From Myotis daubentonii (lineage: Eukaryota > Chordata > Mammalia > Chiroptera > Vespertilionidae): a stretch of DNA of 64,000 nucleotides. Shown here one piece after another: positions 12,460 through 24,055 of the stretch; within the stretch, counting starts at the first letter, position 1; each line of letters starts with the position of its first letter. The translations under genes and the position numbers were made by a program. Where the stretch lies: assembly GCF_963259705.1 (NCBI RefSeq), contig NC_081852.1, positions 63,879,500 through 63,943,499 on the forward strand, read 5' to 3'. The notes beneath the pieces are model-generated. The model searched no databases. It worked only from the letters and a program-made list of their open reading frames with translations, and had not been told where the DNA came from.

Positions 12460-12680
12460 GGCCGGCCCGGGGCTCTGTCATGGAGCGCCGCCCGACCTAG
12501 GAACCAGGGGGTCGCTGGTTCGATTCCCGGTCGGGGCACAGGCCCGGGTGGTGGGCTGGATCCCCGTGTGGGGCGTGCAGGGGCGGCAGGTTGGTGATGT
12601 TCCTCCCTCATCAATGTTCCTATCTCTCCATATCCCTCCCCCTTCCTCTCTCTCTAAAAATCAATAAAACATTTTTTAAA
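12460..12680 (+). mobile_element. Ves SINE
   Basis: Forward copy with CGATTCCCGGTCGGGGCACA and the tail TCAATAAAACATTTTTT. Confidence 0.85.
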
Positions 12681-12952
12681 AACACCAACACCCCCATGGG
12701 GACAGGGAGAAGATCCGGGCGGCCAGCGGTTAGAAGGGAGGGAGGGGGCGAGCAGGTGGAGCGCGGGGGGGTGGGGGGGTTTAAGGCCCTGAACCTCCTG
12801 TGACAGGTAATGGGGAGCACGGGCTACACGCTACACGCATTCGTCAGACCCGTGGACTGCGCCCCTCGAAGGCCAGCCTCGCTGTGACTCCAGATGCCGT
12901 TGATGACAATGCACCGCATGGGGGCACGCGCTGCGGCGAAGGCAGCACGGAT

Positions 12953-13032
12953 GCGGGGGTGGGGGGAGCCCACAGAAACCTGAGGCGGGGGGTGCGGGGG
13001 GTGGGGGGGTGTGGGGGGGCGGGGGGGGGCGG
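12953..13032 (+). repeat. G-rich tract, potential G-quadruplex
   Basis: Many runs of five or more G with short spacers on the plus strand (GCGGGGGGTGCGGGGGGTGG and similar), i.e. C-rich on the TACC2 sense strand. Confidence 0.6.
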
Positions 13033-14507
13033 TTCTCGGTGCTGCTCGCGGCTCCGTCAGCCGGAGCTGCTCTCACGCAGCCTGTTAACCCTGCAGATGT
13101 GCGTTCGTATCTAATACGACAGGAGGAGGTATGAGCTGCTTTACGTAAACACGTTTCCTACTTAAAGGCGCCTAAACAAACGTGCAGACAGACACACAGG
13201 CGTCCCACAGTCAGGGAAGAACCGAGAAAGAAGGGAAAGTCCGAGGGAACGCTAGTGTTTGGGGAGCCGTGGTCTGTAAACGGGGAGTTGGTGACCCCGC
13301 ACCCCCTCTCCCGTTTCCCACGTTGTCCCGTAGGGGGGTGTCGTCTCAGGAGGGCCCCTCTTCGCTGCTCCTCGGAGGCCCGAGCCAGGGGGCAGAAGGC
13401 CGGCGGGCCGGGCACTGAGGCGGCCTGACCGTCTTCCCAGCCAGTCGCCGGCCGAGTCCCCCGCCCCCTCCTCTCCTGTGGACGTCCTGCCGGAGAAGAT
13501 ACCCAGTTAGGAGCGGACGGAGGCGGCGCTGCCAGCTGGGCCCACCCTGCCTGGGCCTGGGCTGGGAGTGGACAGGCCCCGTCTTCACGGAGGTTGCTTG
13601 CCAGGCACAGGGAGTGCCCGCCTGGCCCCCGGCATCGCTGTCCCCAACCCGGGCCTTCCCTGCCCCTCCTGCTGTCCTTCAAACCAGTTCAAAGGTCACC
13701 GCCTTCCCTGACCCTCTCAGCCAGCCCTGGAGGGCGCGGCAGAGCACAGATTGGGGGGAGGGGGGGTCCACCCCTAGAGTCTCTCATCCAGTGAGTCTGG
13801 CATCCCAGCAAGCGCCCACGTGACGCTGAGCTGGCCAATCAGTCTAATCGATCCATCGATCCATCCATCGACGGGAAACCTCACCTTGAGAACCACCATC
13901 TATTCTAAACGGCCGCGCCTTCTCTGCTCCATCCCTCACACCCACGTGGTCTGTGCGAGTCCGACAGTGTCTGAGAGGGTCTCCCCTCGAGGCCAACTTC
14001 CCCCCAGACCTGCCTCCCCCTGGAGCCGAGAACCCAGGCCCCTGCTAAGGCTGTGGGCCCCCCGCCCAGCACAGCACCAGGCCCTGAGCGACGCCCATGG
14101 GTGTTTGCTGAAGGAAAGAACACAGGAGAGAAGGGAGGGGCAGGGGTCGGTGCCCCGAGTCTGGGGCCTTAATTAAGTTCCCAGAAACGCAGACGAGAGT
14201 CCGCGGGTCGTTACCGGGAGGGTAACCCCGGTCAGTGTTCCCCAAACTTCCTCATGAGCCTCACACGGCTTCTCACTAAAATCCGGCTCCTGGTCTCACC
14301 CACGTCTCCCCGTCCTGGTCCTGAAGGAGCGGCCGGGAACGGGGTGACTTAGCTGGTGACCAGGCAGAGCCAGCCACACCCCGTGTTTCCCCCATTTCCC
14401 TGCTCGCGGGAGCCGACGAGGGTGGGCGACTCCACAGCCAGCGGAAGGACCCGCGGGGCCTGGGGACCCGTGTGTTAACTGACATCCCGGTGAACCTTAG
14501 GACGGGG

Positions 14508-14709
14508 GCCTGGCCGGCGGGGCTCAGGGGCTGAGCGGCCACCTAGGAGCCAGGAGGTCACGGTCAGATGCCTGGTCAGGACACAGGCCCGGGTTGCGGG
14601 CTCGATCCCCAGTGGGGGGCGTGCAGGGGGCAGCTGATCCATGATCCTCTCATATTGGATGTTTCCATCTCTCTCCCGCTCCCGTCCTGACATCAATAAA
14701 AAAAAAAGA
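14508..14709 (+). mobile_element. Ves SINE
   Basis: Forward copy from GCCTGGCCGGCGGGGCTC to CATCAATAAAAAAAAAAG. Confidence 0.85.
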
Positions 14710-15287
14710 CCCCAGGCCATCGAGGCCCCACTCCTCCCCCTTCAGCGACAAGGGCTCCACCAGGGAAGGCCGGCCTCTGAAATGCCCCCGGCTTCCCTGG
14801 GGCGAGCAGGCAGCGCTGACCCCCAAAGCTCCGTCCAGCCTTTGTCCCTAATGTCCTCCGGGCGACCTGCAGCGCTCCGAGGGTTTAAGGAAAGGGCTGC
14901 CCATCCCTGGCTGGTGGTCCCCCGGGAGGGAGAGGGAGTCTCCATGGATGAGGGCGGGGACCCAGGGCTGCTGTGCTCAGGAGTGGACAGGGGGGTCCCC
15001 CAGGCCTCCCCCAATCCCGGCCGGTCCGGCCAGTGCAGGGCCGAGTTACAACAGCGACACCGTGTGGCCCCTGGAAGGCAAGGCAGTCGAACTGGGACTC
15101 CCTGAGCCGGTCCAGCATTTGCCCCGCGGGGACCTGGGGGGCTGCTGTGCGGGTCGGAGGGAGGAAGGGCCTCCGAGGTCAGGGGGGGTGGGGGGACCAT
15201 GGGCACAGGCGACACGGCGCTCCGAGCCCGGTTTCCCCCAGAGCGGTGGTCACGCCTGCGGGACGGACATGCTTCTCCTGCCTCCCG

Positions 15288-15388
15288 GCCCCGCCCCCTC
15301 CCGGCCCCGGCCCCCGGCCCCGCCCTCCCGGCCCCGCCCCCTCCCGGCCCCGCCTCCTCCCGGCCCCGCCTCCTCCCGGCCCCGCCTC
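15288..15388 (+). repeat. CCCGGCCCCGCC tandem repeat
   Basis: Short tandem array of CCCGGCCCCGCCTCCT-like units, about 16 bp each, extremely GC-rich. Confidence 0.7.
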
Positions 15389-16616
15389 CAGCTCCCGTTG
15401 GCAGGAGCCCGGGCCGGCTGTTTCTCCCAGAGGTTTTACCAGCAGGAAACAGGGACACTTTGAGGCCAGTGGCCCCTCCCATCTTCTGTACAAACCGGTA
15501 ACACAGGGGTCCCCACTCCCCCCCAAAATGTACGCACATTTATCCTTTCTTTTCAGGTTTAACCCATGGGAATTAGTGATTACTCAAAGTGCACACTTGT
15601 GGGGAGACACCCTGTAGGTCCTTTGGGGAGAAAATGCTGCCTGAGCAGAGACCAGGTCTTAGAACGCGGGGTGCGGGCTGGTGAGTGTGGGGGCCTGAGG
15701 GACAGAGCGTGGGGCTGCCAGGGGTCCCCCAGGCCCAGTGTGGCACGAAGGCAGCACAGCCATGGCCCGACGGACAGGGTGGCCGAGCAGGGGGCACCCA
15801 GGGGTGAGGGGCTGGCCGCTCGCCCTCGTTCCTGCGGGGTGAGTCCAGGGCCTCCCCACAGAGTTCCCGCGTTCAGGGGGAGAGCTGTGGTTTCGTGTGA
15901 GCAGCCAGCGGTTCCTCCGGGCCTGCTCTGCGAAGGCCCCCCTTTACGCTCACCCCGATGCCGGGAGACGGCTGTTCTTCAAGGGAAACAGGAATTGACG
16001 GAAGCTGGGGAACAAGACACAGAGCCTGGGGTGGCCTCTCCAGGGAGCCAGGAGCCTCCCCGGCGCCGGCGGCGGCTCCTGGGCAGAGTTCCAGGGAAGA
16101 GGGTCCCTCCGTGAGCCGCACGGTCACCACAGCCCGTGCCCACCAGCCGCCCGGCCCCCTTAGAACCAAACGGTAAAACCTGCGTCCAGTCACCCCGACA
16201 GGCTGTGGAAGTGGAGCGGGGGCCACCGAGCTGCTGTCCGAGGCGCACGCTGTGCCCCGGCCCCTACGGCGCACCGTCCCCGAAAGAAATCACAGGGTTC
16301 CCAGGAGGTTCCCCTGGGAACCCCACCCAGAAATAGCACCAAAAGTCCGGCCACCAGGGGTCGCTCTCGCCCATGACCGGCCACAGTGTACAGCCACCGC
16401 TGCGAGGGCTGCTTCAACTCTTGGGGTGAAAAGCTCCTGCCAAGCACTGGGGACCCAGCTTCCCTGTCTATTAGCATCGCGGGGGGCGGGGGGAGACCTG
16501 TCAGTCAACTGTTCACCTTCGCCCCTCGGGCGCCGGCTCGCGCCTCCCAGAGGCTGGCTTCCACCGTCCAGGGGGCTTCTAATCACATCATGTGCTCAAC
16601 CCACTGGCAATGATCA

Positions 16617-17025
16617 TTATTTTAAATATGTTTTTATTGATCTCAGAGAGGAAGGGAGAGAGATAGAAACACCTATGAGAGAGAGAATCATGGGTCGGCT
16701 GCCTCCTGCACGCCCCACACTGGGGATCGAGCCCACAACCCAGGCCTGTGCCCTGACCAGGAATCAAACCCTCACCTCCTAGTCCAGTGGTCGGCAAACC
16801 GCGGCTCTTTGCCCCCTTGCGTGTGGCTCTTCCACAAAATACCGACTTCTGAGTATGGGCCACGAAGTTTCAATCACATTGTACGTGTGTTCCCGCACAT
16901 GGTATTTCGTGGAAGAGCCACACACAAGGGGCCAAAGAGCCACATGTGGCTCGCGAGCTGCGGTTTGCCGACCATGGTCCTAGTTCATAGGTTGACGCTC
17001 AGCCACTGAGCCATGCCGGCCGGGC
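16617..17025 (-). mobile_element. Ves SINE interrupted by an hAT element
   Basis: Reverse Ves copy with flanking repeats CCACTGGCAATGAT (left) and CCACTGGCAATCAT (right). It is split at 16785-16977 by a later hAT insertion. Confidence 0.85.
16785..16977. mobile_element. Short hAT element nested in a Ves SINE
   Basis: Starts CAGTGGTCGGCAAACCGCGG and ends with the inverted CGGTTTGCCGACCA. The 8-bp flanks are TCCTAGTC (16777-16784) and TCCTAGTT (16978-16985). It is largely palindromic (TGTGGCTCTTCCAC / GTGGAAGAGCCACA), a MITE-like non-autonomous copy. Confidence 0.85.
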
Positions 17026-17437
17026 AACCCACTGGCAATCATGAGTTGCCTCCAGTGTGCCTGGCCTGTGTCCTTCCTGGGGCCTGGGGGTTCCCATCTG
17101 CTGGCCGCTGCTGGGAGGGACCCAAAGCAGTGGGTGCCAAACACGGCTCGGGGGGCACCCATCGGACTCTTCCCAGCAGTCGGCAGGGAGCCAGGCCCTG
17201 ACTGTGGGTCCACACGGAGCCGTGACCGATGGGCCACCTGCACTGGCCACGTGTGGCCGCATTCCAGGCAGCGTGTGGCCGTGTTGTTTCTGGAAGCCAC
17301 CCGCCTCTGGGGACTGAAGGTGCCGGCCACTCAGTCATAGTTCTGGGCACCCCGCCCGCCCCCCTGTCTCACCCACGGGGCCTGCAGTGAGGGGGCCAGA
17401 GCAGGTCCCCAGGGAGAGCCGCTTGGCATGAGGGTCA

Positions 17438-17678
17438 CTTTTGATGTTGTTGATCCTCACCCAAGGCTAGATTTCCATTGATTTTTAGAGAGTAGAAGGG
17501 AGGGGGAGAGAGAAACATCGATGTGAGAGGCGCATCGATTGGCTGCCTCCTGCATGCACCCCAATCGGGGCTGGGGGTGGACCTGCAACCGAGGTCTGTG
17601 CCCCCGACTGGAATCGAACCCATGACCCGTCAGTCCTTGGGCCGGCGCTCTAACCACAGAGCCACACTGGCTGGAGCT
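17438..17678 (-). mobile_element. Ves SINE with perfect 13-bp target duplication
   Basis: Reverse copy flanked on both sides by GGCATGAGGGTCA (17425-17437 and 17679-17691). The perfect duplication indicates a fairly recent insertion. Confidence 0.9.
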
Positions 17679-18433
17679 GGCATGAGGGTCATTCTGACCT
17701 AAAAGCAATGGGTACCTTGCAGGCTCCAGAGAAGCGTCTGCCCCCCTCACCCCACTTACCACCTGGAGGTTTAAATGAAGGGCTTTGCCCACGATAAGAT
17801 TTATGACCGGAGATAAGGCTCGGTGCCCTCTCCGCGTGGCAGGTAAACACGTAATTACGGGGCCTGTCCTGCTGATGACCCCCCTCTCCAAGCCCAGGGC
17901 CCTCCCCGCGCCCTCGCCCAGGTCACAGGTGCCTCGTTTTACCTGCCGTCTCTCAGCCTCTCGTGTGTGTGTGGGGGGGGGGGGTCTGACTCTCTCATGG
18001 GGGGGGGCTTCTATGCACATAGTAGGTCATTATATTTGGTTCTTTTCTCCTGTGATCTGTCTCCTGTTGACTTGATGGCTAGACCCGCGGGAGGACCTGG
18101 ACGAAGAGGGAAAGGTCCTCCTCCCCCACAGCCGGCCCCACGTGGGACCGGGCGCCCCTGCGAGCGCCTCGGGGACCCCCTTTACATTAAGTCTGACAGC
18201 GAGCACACACCTGGCACTGCTGGCAGGGAAGCCTGTCGTGACCAGCTCCGTCTCTGGGCAGAGAAGCATTAATGCTCCCACCGCACAGGCTAGGCCGTCA
18301 CGGGAGGCTTGTGAGCTGCCGTCTCGAACCCCTTACCACCGAGGAGCAGGCCTGGGGCTGGGGGTCAACTTTTCCAAGCACATGCTGAGCAGGCAGCGGG
18401 CCGGCCACACGGGTCCTGGGGCCTGGCTCCTAC

Positions 18434-18540
18434 CTGGGCGCGTCTCCGTGGCCCGCGCTCCTGGGCTGCTCCTCCGGCTTCGTGCTCTGACTGCTCCCGG
18501 GTGGCTGCAGGGACCCTGGCCTCGGCGCTGATGAGGTTCT
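18434..18540 (-). CDS. TACC2: TACC2 coding exon (107 bp)
   Basis: Short minus-strand exon coding for 35 residues plus two bases, beginning RTSSAPRPGS and ending GHGDAP. The acceptor (CGGCTCAG) precedes 18540 and the donor GTAGGA starts at 18433. It starts in phase 0, matching the end of the start exon. It ends with AG, which joins the C opening the giant exon to give a Ser codon. The residues align with the mammalian TACC2 segment before the giant exon (RT.SA...QPPG.SQ). There is no standalone open frame with a start here, so only homology and splice phase reveal it. Confidence 0.88.
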
Positions 18541-18960
18541 CTGAGCCGGGAAGAGACATCAGAGAGGAAATCAAATAAGAATCTCTGAAAACACAAACAC
18601 ATTTCTCCATGGGCCTCTGACCACAGTCCTCAAGGGCTGGACCGTTTACCTGGCCGTCCCACTGAGCACCCACCCGTGGGGCAAAGCCGCACTTTGAGGA
18701 CAAGGGGTAGCAGAGCCTGGCGGCCCCTGCCGTCATCTCAGGGAGAAGAGACGGCGGTTCTGGGGGAGGAGGATCTCTGTGTGAGTGAGGAACCAGGCGG
18801 GCACCTCCCCACATGGGGGTCCTCTGCTCCCTGGAGACAGTGGGCACATGTCCTCTAAGACCTGAAAGGATCCCATGTGTTCGAGTCACGCATTTTCCTC
18901 CCCCAACCGTGGCTTTGCTCAGCAGAATTCAGCTGGGAAACTAGGGAGAAGTTAGGGACG

Positions 18961-19117
18961 GAGCCCTGGCCAACTGGGCTCAGTGGGTAGAGCGTCGCCC
19001 CCTGGACTGAAGGGTCGTGGGTTTGACCCTGTAACGGGCATGTACCTCAGGTGCAGGCTCGATCCCCGGCCCCAATAGTGGCCCATGCAGGAGGCAACCA
19101 ACCAGTGTGTCTCTCAC

Positions 19118-19156
<39 letters not shown>

Positions 19157-19205
19157 CCCCCTCCTTCCCTTCCTCTCTCTCTAAAAATCAATGGAAAAAA
19201 TATCC
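18961..19205 (+). mobile_element. Ves SINE with CT microsatellite
   Basis: Forward copy with a long CT run (about 19118-19152) inside the pyrimidine-rich region and the tail AAAAATCAATGGAAAAAATA. Confidence 0.85.
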
Positions 19206-20604
19206 CCGGGTGAGAATGAGCGACAACAAAGTGTCCCTCGTGGCTGCACGGCTGAAAATGCTCCCTATCGTCCCCCAAGAATCACAGCACAGAGGGAGCG
19301 ACATTTTCGCATGAGGGGCCCGGGTTTTTAGAACCGGAACCCGCCCCTGCTTGGCTGAGGGCACAGGGGCCTGAGCGGCAAACGGCTCCGCAGCCAGGCC
19401 TCCCCCCGCCCCCGCACCCCCTGCCGTGGGTGTTCCTCAGCATGTGTCAGACGGGCTCCTGCCCGCCGGCCCACGGTCAAGGCCACTTCAAGGTCGTTCT
19501 GAAGAGACACGGCGTGGCTCACAGGCAGAGGCGGCAACAGGTGGGCGGGGACAGATCTTCGCCCCGACTCGGGGGCCACGGGGGCCGACCTTCCTCCGGC
19601 ACAGGAAACAGGCCCTGGGCTCAGCTTCCTCCTTGAAGCAGCAGCGAGGGAGGCCTCTCCCCCTTCCAGCCCCGCCTCCCCCAGCAGGACGGCAGGGCAG
19701 CGTCCCCCCCACTCTCGCCCCCCCCCCGTTCCCCCGCCCCCATCCCGCGGACACTGGGTGAGGGGAGAGCAGCAGCGCGGCCCAGGGGATGGCGTCGCAC
19801 TTTTCAAGTTCGGTGCCAAGGCGCTGTGGGCGGAGCAGGCGGGAAAGGGACGTCCGTCTTCCGTGTCCCGGGGAGAAGCCAGGCTGTGGGGGAGCAGGGC
19901 CAGGTCTCGCTCCACAGTCATAATAACACCCCCTTGTTAACCAACGTCACCCCAATAAATGCAATGGTAAGGACACCCAGCGCCTACGCGACACTTCGCC
20001 TGCAGGAGCCATCGCAGCACGCGGGTCACAATAAACAGTCCGTGTGCGAGTTCCCGCTCATTCAGGCCTCACAACAGCCGGTTCACGGGCAGATCCCTGA
20101 GCACAGAGACAGGAAGCCACCCGCCCAAGGCCACACGGCGGGCAGCAGGGGGCCGGGACGTGGACCAGAGGGCTTGGGTCCGGAGCCTGTGCTGCTGACC
20201 CCGACCTCACGCTGCGTCCGCCGACGGTGGACACGGCTGCGCGTGGTCACTGCCCCCTCCCTGCCTCGCTCCCAGCGGCTGAGACAACTGGACGCGACTG
20301 CAGAACGCGGCCCAGGGTCACCCCCGGAACAGCCTGGCGGAGAGGCGCCCAGAAAGGCCGTGGAGTGTGAAACGCGATCACCCCCTCCGCCTGGGGCGCC
20401 TGCGAATCGGCGAAGCGCACCCCGCCCTCGGAGCCCTGGCTTCTGCCAGGTCTGCCAGCGTCCCGGCCTCCGCCTGCCCTGGCTCAGTAAACACAGCCTC
20501 CTCCTGGCTCAGGGCCTGCGTCTGTGTTAACAGGCTTGCGGCATGCCAGCCTGGGAAGGACACGTTCCCAGGAGACCAAGTGTTTCGCCATCAAAAAAAA
20601 TTCC

Positions 20605-20825
20605 CACCTAACCGGTGTGGCTCAGTGGGTAGAGCATTGGCCCGAGGGCTGAAGGGTCCCGGGTTCGAATCCGGTCAAGGGCACATGCCTGGGTTGTGAG
20701 CTTGATCCCCATTAGGGGGCATGCAGGGGGCAGCTGATCCATGATTCTCTCTCCTCATTAATGTTTCTGTCTCTCTCTCCCTCTCCCTTCCTCTCTGAAA
20801 TCAATAAAAATCTAAATTTTTAAAT
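20605..20825 (+). mobile_element. Ves SINE
   Basis: Forward copy with GTGTGGCTCAGTGGGTAGAG and GGGTTCGAATCC, well-kept tRNA-like A and B boxes. Confidence 0.88.
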
Positions 20826-21547
20826 CCCGTGACGTTACCTCTTGGACGTGGGCATCTCTCTAGACCGTGGCTCCCTGGTTGTGCCAACCAAGGGGCTCCT
20901 GATGCGGTTAGACCGGGCCAGCGTCTCGCCGACGCGCCCCATCTCTGCCTGAGCTTCGGGGAGCAGCGCGGCTGCCGGTGAGGCCGGGACGGGAGCAGAG
21001 GTCACCCCGACATGGGCTCCGGCTTCAGAGCCACTGCCGGCCCCCAAACGCGCAGCAGGGCCCATGCTGTCCCACGAGGCCCCGTCCAGTCCAGGCCTGC
21101 GAGGCCGTCCCAAACGTCTCCACCTCCGAGGCGGAAAGCCAAGATCGGAGCAGCTCGCCACTGCGGCCTCCAGGGTCCCCGTGGGCGCCCGGCCAGGCCT
21201 CGAAGGAGGAGGCCCCAAGGGTGGGATTTCAGGCCTCCCCCACGGGATGTGGTAGAAAAATGAACTCGCTTTAGGTCAGAGAACACTGGGTTCGAATCCC
21301 CCGTTCCCGGGGGTGGGTGGGCACCTTTCCTGCCAAGGGCCATGTGGATCTGACCGCATCCTTCGAGGCCGCACAAAACGACCAGCTGAGCCAGCGCCTG
21401 CCCTGTTTGGTCAAACAATTAATCAGCTCACCCGATGCCTTGGCAGGGCCAGACCCAGCGATGTCCTTGGCCTTGTACGGCTCAAGGGCCGGAGGTTCCC
21501 CACCCCTGGATCGATAGACCACAGCTCGTTTGTCCCGTCGTCTGTGT

Positions 21548-21762
21548 TTCTAAAAATATATGTTTATTGACTTCGGAGAGGAAGGGAGAGGGAGAGAGAG
21601 AAACATCAATGATGAGAGAGCATCATGGATCGGCTGCCTCCTGCACGCCCCCCTCTGGGGATCGAGCCCGCATCCCAGGCCTGTGACCCTGACGTGGAAT
21701 CGACCTCTGACCTCCTGGTTCATGGGTCGATGCTCAGCCGCTGAGCCACGCCGGCCGGGCTG
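21548..21762 (-). mobile_element. Ves SINE
   Basis: Reverse copy from TATGTTTATTGACTTC to GAGCCACGCCGGCCGGGC. Confidence 0.87.
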
Positions 21763-23359
21763 GCTGTTCTGAATTAACATCGTCTCGAATTCCCAGCCGC
21801 TGCAATTGGGCCAAAAGCAAATAAACAAACAAATGAAACGGACACGGATCTGAAGAGCGGAAATGCCGCTCTCTCTGCAAACGCCATTCCCGTCTACAGA
21901 GAACGTGCCAGGGATCGGCCACAAACCTCACGGCACTGACCAGCCAGTTCACAAAATCACAGGACACGGGCCATCCACCCGCAAAGTCAGCACCCTGACA
22001 ACACGCCTGCGGACACCCACGTGAAAGCATGACGCCCCTCACCACCACCGCCGAGAAAACGAAACGCTTGGGCACAACCTCGGACGCACGCAGAATGTGT
22101 CCGCTGAGCCTGACGAGCCGGGAGACGAATCCAAGGGACCTTCATGACGAGACACACCACGTGCGCATGGACCGAAGACTGGACGGAGGCAGGACGTCAG
22201 TTCTCCCCACATCGACCTACAGGTTCCTTCCTAGCCCGACCCCAGCAAAGGATTTTGTAGACACAGAAAAGCTTATCCTACAATTCACATAAACAGCCGT
22301 CGGCCCTGGAATAGCTAAAGCAATCTCGAAAAATCGCCAAGCGGAAGGAACCGCTCTACCCGGCCTCAGCCATCGAGAGCGCAGGGGAGCCGCGGGAGAG
22401 AGACACGCGGATCAGCGACACGGAAGAGAAGCAGAGGCAGCCCCACAGAGCACGGCCAGTTCCTGGTCTCCAGGGCAGGAGACCAGTTCCCACACGCGGG
22501 ACCGACGGGTGCGCGGGGACGGGCCAGACACACACACACACCCGCGAACCTCAACCTGAATCTCAGGCCTTCCACACAGAACGCACTCAAATGCGTCATG
22601 GATTTAACTATAAAACGACAGAATCTTTAGAGAGAAAATTGTCCGGACGTCAGGGCTGCACAAAGAGTTCTTGGGTTTGGAGCCGAAAGCCCTGCCCGTG
22701 ATGGGAAAGCTGACAAACGCGCCTCCGAGAAGCTGCTGCTGCGAAGACCGTGCTCAGAGGACGGGCGCGGAGCGGGAGCGGGAGGAGAGACTCGCAACCA
22801 CGTCTGGCGAAGGGTGGTCTCCGGGCCCTGGAGAGAACTCTCGAGACGCAACAGTGAAAAGAACGCGGTTAGAAAACAGACAAACACATGAGCATGTGTT
22901 TCACCGAGAGAATCCGCAGATGGCAGTGAGCTCATTACGACGCCCGACATCCGCTTACAGGGAGCACACAGCAGAGCCGCCCGGGAGCCGCCCCACACAC
23001 GGCCTGGCCTTGCCCAGCGGTGGCAGCGCCAGGGGAGGCAGACCCGACCGGCCCACCCCGCGGGGGGAGAGGGGGCAGGGGGAGGGATGTGACGGGGCGA
23101 GCGGTTCTAGAAACACAGCTTGGCGGCCCCCCTCTCACTGCACATGTGACGACCATCCGACCCGGCAGGGCCCCTCGGGCATCCGTCTCGCGAAGTGAAA
23201 ACATGTGCGCACAGAAGCCGCAGACGAACGGAACGCTCGCGGCAGCCGCACGTGTGACGGCCCCAACCCGGGAGCAACCAGATGCCCCTGATGAGCGGTG
23301 AGCGAGCGGCCGTTCCCGCGTCCCAGGGACGGTGCTCGGCAGTGGAAAGGAGCCGACAC

Positions 23360-23595
23360 TGGCCCTGGCCGGTGTGGCTCAGTGGATAGAGCACCCGCCT
23401 GCAGGCAGGAGGGTCCCAGGTTCGCATCCCGTCCAGGGCGTGTCCTTCGGGTGCAGGCTCGATCCCTGGTCAGGGCCCACGCGGGAGGCCACCCGTCAAT
23501 GTGCTTCTCTCACATCGGTGTTTCTCTGTCTCTCCCCCTCCCTTCCTCTCTCTCTAAAAATCAATGGGAAAACATCCTCAGGGGAGGACTAACCA
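23360..23595 (+). mobile_element. Ves SINE
   Basis: Forward copy starting GCCCTGGCCGGTGTGGCTCA and ending in AAAAATCAATGGGAAAACAT with the TCCTCAGGGGAGGACT extension. Confidence 0.9.
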
Positions 23596-23847
23596 AAAAA
23601 TAAAAAGGGACGCAGTCTGGCGCACGCAGCCGCCTGGGTGGGTGGGAGGGAATTCCGCGAGTGGACACAGCCCGTTCACCGAGGTCCCGTCTGCGTGACT
23701 CCGGCCGACTATACAACAGGCTCAGATGTCGAAATGAGAGAGAACAAATGCGGGCGGCCGGGGGTGGAAGTGGGGGACCAGAGGAGGTGGGGGTGGCTCT
23801 GAGGGTAAGAAGAGGGACCCTCCTGGTGATGGGGCTGCTCCATAATT

Positions 23848-24055
23848 TTTTAAAATACATCTTTAATTCAGAGAGGAAGGGAGAAGAAGAGGGAGATAGA
23901 AACATCAATGAGGAGAGAGAATCATGGACCTGCACGCCCCCCACTGGGGACCAAGCCTGCAACCTGGGTATGAGCCCTGACCGGGAATCGAACCCGGGAC
24001 CCTTCAGTCCGCAGGCCGACGCTCTATCCACTGAGACAAACATGCCAGGACGGGA
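23848..24055 (-). mobile_element. Ves SINE
   Basis: Reverse copy inserted in the L1 remnant, from TTTTAAAATACATCTTTAAT to GAGACAAACATGCCAGG. Confidence 0.87.

Larger units (their letters stand above)
10671..18433 (-). other. TACC2: TACC2 intron between the 107-bp exon and the giant exon
   Basis: GC-rich intron with five Ves SINEs, one containing a nested hAT element, a GC-drifted old L1 fragment around 11091-11560, a G-rich tract at 12953-13032 and a CCCGGCCCCGCC tandem repeat at about 15288-15388. I see no convincing extra exon. Confidence 0.6.

Noticed and set aside
20610..20700. tRNA-like sequences (GTGTGGCTCAGTGGGTAGAG, GGGTTCGAATCC)
   Set aside because: These are the RNA polymerase III heads of Ves SINEs followed by SINE bodies, not functional tRNA genes.
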